Shown one piece after another: positions 7,072-14,647 of a DNA stretch of 15,631 bases. Positions within the stretch are counted from its first letter, which is position 1, and each line of letters begins with the position of its first letter. Location: contig CAYMBG010000062.1 of assembly GCA_964388615.1 (NCBI GenBank), positions 1-15,631 on the forward strand, written 5' to 3'. The notes below the pieces were generated by a model that saw only the letters and a list, made by a program, of their open reading frames with translations, searched no databases and was not told the DNA's origin. Source of the DNA: SLLW01 sp964388615. Its GTDB lineage: Bacteria; Bacteroidota; Rhodothermia; Balneolales; Natronogracilivirgulaceae. Position numbers and translations under genes: made by a program.

Positions 7072-7089
7072 TTGAAAGCGCTTTTTGAA
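7072..7089. promoter_or_regulatory. Palindrome resembling a LacI-family operator
   Basis: TTGAAAGCGCTTTTTGAA contains the perfect 10-bp palindrome AAAGCGCTTT at 7075-7084, with the central CG step usual for LacI/CcpA-type sites. It lies between the divergent ilv promoters, about 130 bp from the minus-strand promoter. No regulator gene is in the window, so this is a pattern match only. Confidence 0.2.
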
Positions 7090-7120
7090 TTAATATCACT
7101 GTTTTTGTCATAATGTAAAT

Positions 7121-7141
7121 AAAAAATATCCAGAAGGATAT
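7121..7141 (-). terminator. Weak minus-strand hairpin with T-run
   Basis: On the minus strand ATATCC-TTCT-GGATAT (6-bp stem, 4-nt loop, 7141-7126) is followed by a run of T at 7125-7121. It could block antisense transcription arriving from the ilvD side before it reaches the ilv operon promoter. The stem is short and AT-rich. Confidence 0.25.
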
Positions 7142-7235
7142 CCGCTTTTCTTTTGTTTATTTTATGAATTGGATTTTAAGTTACACGTCATAAATTTTTT
7201 ATTTGAACGGTAGTGGTATGTCTGTTTAATATTAT

Positions 7236-7263
7236 TTGACAACCGGAATCTTGTAGATATACG
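7236..7263 (+). promoter_or_regulatory. Possible ilvD promoter
   Basis: TTGACA at 7236-7241 is followed after 16 bp by TATACG at 7258-7263, giving a start about 10 bp before the ilvD ATG. An alternative is TTGG-N18-TAAATTTT further upstream (around 7170-7199), one mismatch from the Bacteroidota -7 box. Neither is decisive. Confidence 0.3.
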
Positions 7264-7281
7264 CAAAGTGAACCAATAATT

Positions 7282-8955
7282 ATGGCTTTAAATAAATACA
7301 GCAGCAGATTGACCCAGGTAAGATCCCAGGTAGGATCGCAGGCTATGCTTTATGCAACCGGGTTACGGGACGAGGATTTTGATAAACCGCAAATCGGGAT
7401 TGCAAGTATGGGTTGGGATGGAAATCCTTGCAATATGCATTTGAATGAACTTGCCGGCCTGGTAAAACAAGGGGTGGTGGATGCCTCCATGATCGGTTAT
7501 GTATTTCACACGATCGGGGTCAGTGACGGTATCTCGATGGGGACGACCGGGATGAAGTATTCCTTACAATCACGTGACATAATTGCTGATTCCATTGAAA
7601 CAGTTGTGGCGGCACAGTGGTATGATGGCGTGGTGGCCTTACCGGGATGTGACAAAAATATGCCCGGCTCCATAATGGCTATGGCACGCTTGAATCGACC
7701 GGCGATCATGCTCTATGGAGGGACCATCCGTCCCGGCAGCTTTCACAACAACAAGCTGGATATTGTGTCGGCATTTGAAGCCTGGGGACAATATGTCACC
7801 CAAAAAATAGACGATGATGAGCTCGATAATGTATTAAAGCATGCGTGTCCGGGATCCGGGGCTTGCGGTGGAATGTACACAGCTAATACCATGGCCTCTG
7901 CTATTGAAACTATTGGCATGAGTTTGCCTTACAGTTCCTCCATACCGGCCACATCAGATGACAAGCGTGAGGAGTGCGTTCGTATGGGTGTCGCCATGAA
8001 AAATCTTCTGGAAAATGATATTACTCCGGACAAGATACTGACCCGCAAAGCTTTCGAAAATGCCATCACTGTAGTTATAGCTTTGGGTGGCTCTACCAAT
8101 GCCGTTATGCATCTGCTGGCAATGGCCTATTCGGCCGGTGTGAAACTTACCATCGATGACTTCCAGAATGTTTCTGACAAAACCCCGTTTCTGGCGGACC
8201 TGAAACCAAGCGGAAAGTTCGTCATGGAGGATCTTTACGATGTGGGTGGTGTGCCGGCTGTACAGAAACTTTTATTTGAAGAGGGGTTTTTGCATGGGGA
8301 TTGTATGACGGTAACCGGAAAAACACTGGAAGAGAATCTCAGGGAGTTGCCGGGGCTGAGCGATGGACAGCAAATTATAGCACCGGTTTCGCGACCCATA
8401 AAAAAGAACGGGCACTTAACCGTGCTATACGGCAATCTGGCAGAGAAAGGGGCGGTTGCAAAGATTACCGGTAAGGAAGGAACCTTATTTACCGGTATAG
8501 CCCGTGTATTCGATTCTGAGGAAGAATCTTTGAAGGGAATTTCACAGGGTGTCGTCCAGGCCGGAGATGTGGTAATTATCCGGTATGAGGGTCCGAAAGG
8601 GGGACCCGGTATGCGTGAAATGCTCTCGGTGACCTCGGCCATTATGGGAGCTGGTCTTGGCAATGAGGTCGCATTGATAACCGATGGCCGCTTTTCAGGT
8701 GGAACCCATGGCTTTGTAGTTGGACATATCACTCCGGAGGCGCAGGTCGGCGGACTCATTGCCTTGATTCAGGATGGTGATACGGTTACGATAGATGCTG
8801 CGAATAATCGTATTGAAGCGGAGCTTGATGACGCAGAGATTGAGCGGCGTCGAAAAGAGTGGAAAGCGCCACCATATAAAGCGGATCGTGGCACGCTGCT
8901 GAAATATATCCGAAATGTGTCATCAGCCTCCGAAGGGTGCATTACCGACGGTTGA
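7282..8955 (+). CDS. ilvD: Dihydroxy-acid dehydratase
   Basis: Fe-S enzyme that dehydrates 2,3-dihydroxyisovalerate and 2,3-dihydroxy-3-methylvalerate to the 2-oxo acids, the step after IlvC. The 557-residue protein matches the usual family length. Cluster-ligand cysteines are C50 (WDGNPCNMH), C123 (GCDKNMPG) and C195 (GSGACGGMYTANTM); K125 is the expected carbamylated lysine. The C-terminal ITDGRFSGGTHGFVVGHITPEA active-site region is intact. These cysteines match the [2Fe-2S]-type DHADs; cluster type is inferred from the family. It stands alone on the plus strand, divergent from the rest of the pathway, so it is not under the leader-peptide attenuator and needs its own control. Confidence 0.97.
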   Translation: MALNKYSSRLTQVRSQVGSQAMLYATGLRDEDFDKPQIGIASMGWDGNPCNMHLNELAGLVKQGVVDASMIGYVFHTIGVSDGISMGTTGMKYSLQSRDIIADSIETVVAAQWYDGVVALPGCDKNMPGSIMAMARLNRPAIMLYGGTIRPGSFHNNKLDIVSAFEAWGQYVTQKIDDDELDNVLKHACPGSGACGGMYTANTMASAIETIGMSLPYSSSIPATSDDKREECVRMGVAMKNLLENDITPDKILTRKAFENAITVVIALGGSTNAVMHLLAMAYSAGVKLTIDDFQNVSDKTPFLADLKPSGKFVMEDLYDVGGVPAVQKLLFEEGFLHGDCMTVTGKTLEENLRELPGLSDGQQIIAPVSRPIKKNGHLTVLYGNLAEKGAVAKITGKEGTLFTGIARVFDSEEESLKGISQGVVQAGDVVIIRYEGPKGGPGMREMLSVTSAIMGAGLGNEVALITDGRFSGGTHGFVVGHITPEAQVGGLIALIQDGDTVTIDAANNRIEAELDDAEIERRRKEWKAPPYKADRGTLLKYIRNVSSASEGCITDG

Positions 8956-8982
8956 GGCTTTTAACGAGATCGGAGTTTGATC

Positions 8983-9501
8983 CTACTTGAATTTTTCCAA
9001 CTCGCGCTTGTAATCATCCTCGCTGATAAGACCCTGTTGCCATAAGCCCACCAGTTCGTTCTTGTTTTCCAGTGTACCGGTTGGGTGTTGTGGCCGGGTT
9101 TGTTCTACTTCGTCACGAACTTTTAATCTCTCATGTTCAGAAGCCGCAGCTTTCTCAATGAGACTGGCAATGGGGCCGGGATCCGTAATGGCCCACAGGG
9201 TGGCGGTATCATCGTGTAGATGAAGGACGATGTCCCCGAAATTGAACTTGTTCCCAATCCAGGTAGATTTGATATCTACCGATACTATATCATACAATGA
9301 TACCGTCGTGCGTGTTTCGTTTTCCAGAATGATTATCCGGGAATCTGTAATGTGGTAACGCAGTTGGTTGTGTTTTTTATAATAGTGATAGATGATCCAT
9401 ATTCCGATAATCAGGGGGGTCAGAACCGCGCCGATAATGAACGGGACAAGATACATGCGTCGGTCAGGGAGCAATTCATAGTTTTTTTCACGGCTGCTCA
9501 T
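8983..9501 (-). CDS. Membrane-anchored bacterial PH-domain protein with C-terminal SHOCT domain
   Basis: Function unknown. The 172-residue protein has one strong membrane segment at about residues 17-39 (YLVPFIIGAVLTPLIIGIWII). It continues into a bPH_2-like domain (YHITDSRIIILENETRTTVSLYDIVSVDIKSTWIG, then FGDIVLHLHDD) at about 47-115, as in YdbT/DUF304-type proteins. A charged linker follows, and a SHOCT motif ends the protein (ELVGLWQQGLISEDDYKRELEKF, 149-171). SHOCT domains are short C-terminal helical pairs thought to mediate oligomerisation. It is convergent with ilvD (27-bp gap, no obvious terminator) and divergent from ccmC. Its own upstream region contains a minus-strand RNA structure ending about 127 bp before the start, so it may be controlled by or merely follow that element. 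Domain calls are by pattern memory. Confidence 0.8.
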   Translation of the reverse strand: MSSREKNYELLPDRRMYLVPFIIGAVLTPLIIGIWIIYHYYKKHNQLRYHITDSRIIILENETRTTVSLYDIVSVDIKSTWIGNKFNFGDIVLHLHDDTATLWAITDPGPIASLIEKAAASEHERLKVRDEVEQTRPQHPTGTLENKNELVGLWQQGLISEDDYKRELEKFK

Positions 9502-9628
9502 ACGATCATTTATAGTAATTCCGAATGTGGCCCTTGGGTTTATGATTACAACAAAATAGCGATATAAGAAATTCGCTTTTTCGTGGCTCTGATACTATTT
9601 TTTTGTAATTTAGCCTATCTCGAAAGAG

Positions 9629-9714
9629 AAAAAAAATGCCTCTGGGCACCAACCGGGAACAACGTCGATTTAGCAGGAGTCGTATAATGACGGGCTACCC
9701 ATCACAGAGGCATT
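9629..9714 (-). ncRNA. Candidate small structured RNA or leader ending in an intrinsic terminator
   Basis: A perfect 10-bp inverted repeat, AATGCCTCTG (9635-9644) and CAGAGGCATT (9705-9714), encloses 60 nt. Read on the minus strand the closing stem is followed by at least six T, as in an intrinsic terminator. Directly inside it is a 7-bp hairpin with a UAG loop (9704-9688); it pairs fully on the minus strand through one U-G wobble, but has a C-A mismatch on the plus strand, which favours a minus-strand RNA. A third arm (ACGAC with GUUGU) is possible. I do not recognise an Rfam family. It could be a stand-alone sRNA or the leader of the PH/SHOCT gene; no clear promoter is visible in the start of ccmC. 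Confidence 0.45.
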
Positions 9715-9749
9715 GAGAAGTGCTAAAAACGGCTAAAAAAACTTCAAAA

Positions 9750-10430
9750 ATGCCGAAATTACACCTATGGAAATATGTTCTGCTGTTCTGGATGACCGCT
9801 GTACTGTTGGCGGCATTCCTGATCCGGGTCCCTGATATTCCGATATTACATCAGACCTCCCGCAATCTGTTTTTTCACGTGCCGATGTGGTTTACCATGA
9901 CAGTGGTTTTTGGTGCCGGTTTGGTTTTCAGTATTCGATACCTGGTGAACAACAATTTGCGGATGGATGCTCTTGCTGAATCAGCAACGCTCGTTGGACT
10001 ATTGTTCGGCATATGCGGCCTATTAACCGGCTCCTTGTGGGCACGATTCACATGGGGAACCTGGTGGACATTTGCCGAGCCCAAGATGAATTTGTCAGCG
10101 ATGGCAATGATGATTTATGTCGCATATTTTATCTTGCGTTCTTCTTTTGAAGATCCTGAAAAACGGGCAAAAATCGCTGCTGTATACAATGTATTTGCTG
10201 CTACTACCGTGCCGTTTTTGTTGTATGTGGTCCCAAGGCAGCTGCCAAGTCTGCATCCCGGTGCTGACGGCAACCCGGCTTTCAGTGATCTGACCGCCCC
10301 CGAGTTGCGATTGGTTTTTTATCCGGCAATTATCGGTTTTATCGGGCTGGCGGCATGGATCATCCAGCTTAGGTACCGCTATGTCATCTTAAACAGGTAC
10401 CTGGAGAAGAAGGGGGTGCCTGAATTATGA
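9750..10430 (+). CDS. ccmC: Cytochrome c biogenesis protein CcmC (heme-handling inner-membrane protein)
   Basis: System I component that receives heme and hands it to CcmE on the outer face of the cytoplasmic membrane. The protein is a CcmC/CcsA-family polytopic protein of about 226 residues with roughly six membrane segments. The two external histidines expected for heme ligation lie in FFHVPMW and in PRQLPSLHPG. The tryptophan-rich segment between them reads FTWGTWWTFAEPKMNLSA; the usual WWD-type aspartate is not evident and a glutamate is nearby instead. I prefer the ATG at 9750, which gives MPKLHLWKYVLLFWM just before the first membrane helix. An in-frame GTG at 9720, with AGAGG 9 nt upstream, would add 10 residues. 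It heads the ccm cluster; no ccmA or ccmB precedes it. Confidence 0.88.
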   Translation: MPKLHLWKYVLLFWMTAVLLAAFLIRVPDIPILHQTSRNLFFHVPMWFTMTVVFGAGLVFSIRYLVNNNLRMDALAESATLVGLLFGICGLLTGSLWARFTWGTWWTFAEPKMNLSAMAMMIYVAYFILRSSFEDPEKRAKIAAVYNVFAATTVPFLLYVVPRQLPSLHPGADGNPAFSDLTAPELRLVFYPAIIGFIGLAAWIIQLRYRYVILNRYLEKKGVPEL

Positions 10431-10488
10431 ACAGGTAAGCACCCGAGCAGAATTTTTCCTTTTTTTAAAACGTTTCAACACGTAAACA

Positions 10489-10740
10489 ATGAATACCATC
10501 GTCAGTTTCATAAACACGTTTTTGTTCTTCATTGCAGTCAGGCAAGGCGACTTGTATGGTGAGTCCTGGGATGGCGCTTCGGCACCGGATCAGGGCAATG
10601 TGATCATGCAAGCCATGGCCTCAAATGATTTGATCTTTGTTGTATTGGGCGTAAGCCTCATTATTTGGTTTGTTTTGATCACATATTTGATTCGTCTTGA
10701 AAAGAAGCTTGAAAAACTGGAAAAGGATCACCTCAATTAA
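10489..10740 (+). CDS. CcmD-family small membrane protein
   Basis: In System I, CcmD stabilises the CcmABC-CcmE complex during release of heme-loaded CcmE. This 83-residue product has a hydrophobic N-terminus (residues 4-17), a polar stretch with SWDGASAPDQGN, a clear membrane helix at about 46-68 (NDLIFVVLGVSLIIWFVLITYLI) and a charged heptad-like tail RLEKKLEKLEKD. This matches the alternative CcmD family of Bacteroidota, longer than the ~60-residue proteobacterial CcmD. Its place between ccmC and ccmE supports the assignment more than its sequence, which is short and weakly conserved. It starts 58 bp after ccmC and ends 41 bp before ccmE. Confidence 0.75.
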   Translation: MNTIVSFINTFLFFIAVRQGDLYGESWDGASAPDQGNVIMQAMASNDLIFVVLGVSLIIWFVLITYLIRLEKKLEKLEKDHLN

Positions 10741-10781
10741 TACGAATCACAATCTTAAGATTCATCTCTACCCTAACATCT

Positions 10782-11174
10782 ATGCGACCTCGTCTTGTAT
10801 TGGGAATTATCGGAATTATTGTTTTTACCTCACTGGTGATGTTCAATTTCAGCCAAAACATCAGTTCATACGTTGATTTTGAGCAGGCTGCGATGCTGGA
10901 TGGTGACAATATCCATGTAGTGGGTGTTTGGGATGACTCCCGTCCGGCCCAATTCTCCAGCGAAACCATGACATTCTCTTTTTACATGAAAGATGAGTCA
11001 GGCAATTCACGGCACGTGACCTATCCGCGACCCAAGCCAAATAATTTTGAACAGGCGGATCAGATTGTAGTAATCGGTGAGATGAGGGGAGAGACGTTTG
11101 TTTCCCGGGATATGCTTGTTAAATGTCCCTCCAAATATAATGATGCCAACTCCCCTGAATTCACAGAACTTTAG
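10782..11174 (+). CDS. ccmE: Cytochrome c maturation heme chaperone CcmE, CxxxY variant
   Basis: Periplasmic, membrane-tethered chaperone that carries heme from CcmC to CcmF. The 130-residue protein has an N-terminal anchor (about 5-22), an OB-fold core (DGDNIHVVGVWDD, then VTYPRPKPNNFEQADQIVVIGEM, corresponding to the usual PDxFxxGxxVVxxG region) and the terminal heme motif MLVKCPSKYN. Canonical CcmE has HxxxY, where the histidine binds heme covalently; here it is C115-x3-Y119. CxxxY CcmE is known from archaea and Desulfovibrio (the System I* variant). It ends 9 bp before ccmF. Assignment is firm from context plus this motif; the heme linkage is inferred from the known variant. Confidence 0.88.
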   Translation: MRPRLVLGIIGIIVFTSLVMFNFSQNISSYVDFEQAAMLDGDNIHVVGVWDDSRPAQFSSETMTFSFYMKDESGNSRHVTYPRPKPNNFEQADQIVVIGEMRGETFVSRDMLVKCPSKYNDANSPEFTEL

Positions 11175-11183
11175 TAATTATTC

Positions 11184-13763
11184 ATGATAGGAATAGTAGG
11201 TCAAGCTGCTCTGTCCCTCGCTTTTGTAAGTGCCATATTTGCAACCTGGTTTTATTACAAATCTGCCCGGCAACATGACCGTATATCAGTTGCGGGTACT
11301 GATGACGCGGAAACGAAAGCCGTGTACTCCGGGTATCGGAGTGAAAAGATTGCCAATATCCTCTTTTCTGTGAAAGGGGCGCTAACCCTGCTGGCCTCCG
11401 GAATTCTGGTTTATCTGATTTTTACTCATCAGTTCCATTATTATTATGTATACAACTATACCAGCTCGGATCTGCAAAATATTTATCTGTGGGCTGCTTT
11501 TTACAGTGGACAGGAAGGCAGCTTGCTTTTATGGATCCTTTCATCGTTCCTGGTTGGACTGGCTATTATAAAATGGGCTTCCCCGGTTTATCGTGCACCG
11601 GTGATGTTTTTTATGGGAGTGACCCAGGTATTCCTGCTCTCCATGGTTTCCGGTTTTCCGGTGCCCGGATGGGGCGATCTTGGCGCATCGCCTTTTCGGA
11701 CGTTGGCTTCCGAAATGCCGGACGCTCCTGTATTTCAGCAGAATCCCGACTTTGTGCCGGCGGAAGGAAGTGGATTGAACGATCTGTTGCGCAGCCCCTG
11801 GATTATTATACATCCACCGGTGATTTTTCTTGGATTCGCCATGATGACGGTACCCTACGCTTTTGCTCTGTCTTCATTATGGAAGCGTAAATATCACGAA
11901 TGGATACATGCCGCACTACCATGGACACTGGGTGCCAATCTCTGTTTACTAACGGCGATATTTTTGGGTGGCTATTGGGCTTATGTTACATTGTCTTTTG
12001 GCGGGTATTGGGCTTGGGACCCCGTTGAAAACGCATCGCTGGTACCCTGGATTTTCGGCATGGCCGGTATTCATGCCATGTTGATCCAGAAAAAGCATGC
12101 AAGTTCACATAAAGCATCCATCATATTCGCTATTCTGGCCTATGTTACCGTTGTTTATCAAACATTTCTGACAAGATCCGGTATTCTGGGGGATTCATCG
12201 GTTCACAGTTTTGTTGACCTGGGCCTCTATAACCATCTGTTGCTTTTCATGTTGGTCACCATCGCTATTGGGGTGGGGCTGCTGGTGTACCGTTACAGGG
12301 AATTACCGGAACCTGAAAAAGAATCACCTGTTCTGAGTCGTGAATTTATGATGTTCGCCGGAGCTATGGTGCTGTTTCTTGTTGGACTGGTAATTATTCT
12401 GGGCACAAGTTCACCGGTTCTCGGTCGTCTGTTTGTCGACAATCCCACCCCGCCGGATCAACAGTTTTATAACAACTGGAGTCTGCCGTTTGGTATTTTA
12501 ATTGGAATACTTACCGTAATAACTCAGTATTTGTGGTGGAAAAGACATGATCTGGAATCTCTTTCTTCCGCATTGATCCCACCAACGTTACTTGCTTCCA
12601 TAATTACCGTATCGGTGGTAATTTGGGTCAATATGACCAACCTGGCTTATATGGTTTACCTGTTTGCCGCTGTTTTTGCCGTTGCCGGTAACGGGACTAT
12701 TATGGTCAAGCTTTTATGGAATAACCCGCGCCGTGCTGGTGGAACCATCACCCACATCGGGTTTGCCGTTTTAATGATGGGCTTTCTTGGTTCGGCATTT
12801 GATCGGCCCATGGTTGACTCACAAACCCAGGAGTATAATCGTGCGGTGAAGGCCGGTCAGGTACACGACGATGACGGTTTTCCGGTTAACCAACCCGTAG
12901 AATTTGTGGAGTTGAAAAAGGACCAGCCCAAGCTTATTGATGGACGCTATATGGCCACTTTCAAAAGCGCCGGAATTACGGAGAAAAACCGGCCGGGCGA
13001 GCAGGAATACGAGGTGCTGTTTGAAGACATCCGCTCCGGCCGATCTTTTACCATGCGGCCAACTGTTTATCCAATGCTTTCCAACTCGTCGCCGGGAGCA
13101 GTGGAATGGACGGTGGATCCGGATGTACGCACAGGTTGGTACCGTGACATCTTTATGTATGTGGCTGGATCTTCACTTGTCGACCGCGAAATAGATCGGA
13201 TGAATGAGGAAAATCCGGGTCAATTTCAGTCCGTTGACCAGCTTGGTCCGCAGGCGACCGATATCGATGCCAGCACTACTCAGGCCCGCATTCAAAGACA
13301 AGACAGTACCCGTTTGGGCGGTTATACGATTGCATTCGAAGATTTTATCTATATTGACCAGAATGAACTGCCAGACAACAGCATCATCGGTGTAAAGGCT
13401 GATTTGCGAATACGGCACACGGATACCGGTGAAACCTGGCGAATTGCGCCACGGTATATACTGGTTTCGGAGTCTGATGGCCAGTATGTACGGAACCCAC
13501 CTGAGGATCTGCCCTTTGCTTCAAGGGGCTCCATTCGTTTCAGTGATATTCATCCGGATTCGGATGCCATAGGCCTGGAGATCGAGGGCGTTGATGAGCA
13601 ATTTGAAGAGGGGCCAGAGTCCGAGTGGATATTACTCGCAGCTGAGCACAAGCCTATGATCTCGGTAGTCTGGCTTGGAACCTTTTTGTTGATGTTCGGC
13701 TTCAGTGTGGCTATCATATATCGATGGTCGGATCAAAAAAAGCGGGAGAAACAGGTCAAATAG
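11184..13763 (+). CDS. ccmF: Cytochrome c heme lyase subunit CcmF
   Basis: Large polytopic membrane protein that attaches heme from CcmE to apocytochrome c. The 859-residue protein is longer than E. coli CcmF (about 650). The N-terminal ~560 residues hold most of the membrane helices and the CcsA-like core, with the WWD motif GGYWAWDPVENASLVPW (273-289). Candidate heme histidines are H210 (IIIHPPVIFLGF), H297 (GIHAM) and H341 (DSSVHSFVD). GGTITHIGFAVLMMGF starts the last core helices, then a long hydrophilic external domain (about 575-825) precedes a final membrane helix near the C-terminus (VVWLGTFLLMFGFSVAIIY). The start lies 9 bp after ccmE. No CcmG or CcmH follows, so reduction of the apocytochrome must be handled elsewhere or, as in System I*, differently. 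Confidence 0.95.
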   Translation: MIGIVGQAALSLAFVSAIFATWFYYKSARQHDRISVAGTDDAETKAVYSGYRSEKIANILFSVKGALTLLASGILVYLIFTHQFHYYYVYNYTSSDLQNIYLWAAFYSGQEGSLLLWILSSFLVGLAIIKWASPVYRAPVMFFMGVTQVFLLSMVSGFPVPGWGDLGASPFRTLASEMPDAPVFQQNPDFVPAEGSGLNDLLRSPWIIIHPPVIFLGFAMMTVPYAFALSSLWKRKYHEWIHAALPWTLGANLCLLTAIFLGGYWAYVTLSFGGYWAWDPVENASLVPWIFGMAGIHAMLIQKKHASSHKASIIFAILAYVTVVYQTFLTRSGILGDSSVHSFVDLGLYNHLLLFMLVTIAIGVGLLVYRYRELPEPEKESPVLSREFMMFAGAMVLFLVGLVIILGTSSPVLGRLFVDNPTPPDQQFYNNWSLPFGILIGILTVITQYLWWKRHDLESLSSALIPPTLLASIITVSVVIWVNMTNLAYMVYLFAAVFAVAGNGTIMVKLLWNNPRRAGGTITHIGFAVLMMGFLGSAFDRPMVDSQTQEYNRAVKAGQVHDDDGFPVNQPVEFVELKKDQPKLIDGRYMATFKSAGITEKNRPGEQEYEVLFEDIRSGRSFTMRPTVYPMLSNSSPGAVEWTVDPDVRTGWYRDIFMYVAGSSLVDREIDRMNEENPGQFQSVDQLGPQATDIDASTTQARIQRQDSTRLGGYTIAFEDFIYIDQNELPDNSIIGVKADLRIRHTDTGETWRIAPRYILVSESDGQYVRNPPEDLPFASRGSIRFSDIHPDSDAIGLEIEGVDEQFEEGPESEWILLAAEHKPMISVVWLGTFLLMFGFSVAIIYRWSDQKKREKQVK

Positions 13764-13833
13764 AACATGAAAGCAGGTAGGTAAGGTGAAAACAGACGTG
13801 ATACCCACAAAGAAAGTGAAAGTCAGGCTAAAA

Positions 13834-14631
13834 ATGGACCGGTTTTACATATTAATTATGGCTGTTTGGATAGTGTTGATCTTTGGCGGGGCTACATTTA
13901 CACACGCACAGTTTAATGCTGCCGGTGATTTGAGATTGCTTTTGGAGGAGGGGAAATCAGACAAGAAGGCAGAACCGTTTACAGTCAGTCCGGAATCCAT
14001 AAAAAATGAAAGAGATGGCAGTGAAACAAGTTCCATGGCGTTTGGATTTGACCAGGAAAGACGGTCACCTGTCGGGGCGTTGCTTCGCTCCTTCGTGGTA
14101 CCGGGATGGGGTCACCATTATGTGGATTCGGGGAACTGGAGGATGGGTCAGTATCATCTTGCCGCTGAAGCCTTGCTTATCATTTCATGGTTGGGAATAA
14201 ACCGTCAATCCTATGTGGTTGAAAAGAACATGTACTCCCATGCCACGGCACATACCGGGGTAGATCTAAAAGAACATGGCAGAGCATTTGAGTTGGCTGT
14301 GGGAAATCACGACTCCTATGATTCTTATATAGATTTTCTGGAACGAACCAGGAATTGGGACAAGCTGGATCAGTTTCCCGACACACCTTCCTATCGGTGG
14401 GAATGGGATTCACATGAGATGCGAGTTGAATACCGTGACATGCGCTCACGCCGCGACAATCTCGATCAACAGTTGCCGGCTATTGCGGCGATAATGGTGG
14501 TCAACCGCGTGCTGAGTGGTATTGGAGCTTACAACCGGGCCCGTTCCCTGAACGAAACCCATGCATCGCTGCAAGTGGCTCCGGGTCCGTATTTTAATGG
14601 ATTCCAGGCAAATATCAGGTTGTTTTTTTGA
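13834..14631 (+). CDS. DUF5683-like exported/envelope protein of unknown function
   Basis: About 265 residues from the ATG at 13834. That start gives a clean signal peptide: MDR, a hydrophobic core (YILIMAVWIVLIFGGAT) and a THA|QF cleavage-type site. An in-frame GTG at 13786 would put 16 more mostly basic residues in front, so I prefer the ATG. After a polar region comes SPVGALLRSFVVPGWGHHYVDSGNWRMGQYHLAAEALLI in two overlapping parts: a PGWGxxY motif followed by a hydrophobic helix, the hallmark of DUF5683-type proteins in Bacteroidota. A second hydrophobic stretch near the end contains NRVLSGIGAYNRAR. The C-terminus ends in FF, and an aromatic C-terminal residue is frequent in outer-membrane proteins. 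Role unknown; the link to the ccm genes is only adjacency (70 bp gap). Confidence 0.7.
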   Translation: MDRFYILIMAVWIVLIFGGATFTHAQFNAAGDLRLLLEEGKSDKKAEPFTVSPESIKNERDGSETSSMAFGFDQERRSPVGALLRSFVVPGWGHHYVDSGNWRMGQYHLAAEALLIISWLGINRQSYVVEKNMYSHATAHTGVDLKEHGRAFELAVGNHDSYDSYIDFLERTRNWDKLDQFPDTPSYRWEWDSHEMRVEYRDMRSRRDNLDQQLPAIAAIMVVNRVLSGIGAYNRARSLNETHASLQVAPGPYFNGFQANIRLFF

Positions 14632-14647
14632 TAAATAACTCGTTTCC

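Larger units (their letters stand above)
6943..7281. other. AT-rich divergent intergenic region between the ilv operon promoter and ilvD
   Basis: I see no gene in these ~340 bp; they are strongly AT-rich compared with the flanking genes and open frames are short (for example a 9-codon frame near 7164). It should hold the ilvD promoter and any shared regulator sites. Two inverted repeats in it are listed separately. Confidence 0.6.

Noticed and set aside
9557..9581. AGCGA...TCGCT hairpin followed by TTTT as a plus-strand terminator
   Set aside because: The stem is only 5 bp with a 10-nt AT-rich loop, and no plus-strand gene ends upstream of it.
9629..9714. Reading the inverted-repeat element as SRP RNA or a known riboswitch
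   Set aside because: The SRP GGAA tetraloop and AGCAG-type loop are absent, and I could not match the TPP, cobalamin, SAM, fluoride or c-di-GMP riboswitch consensus sequences.
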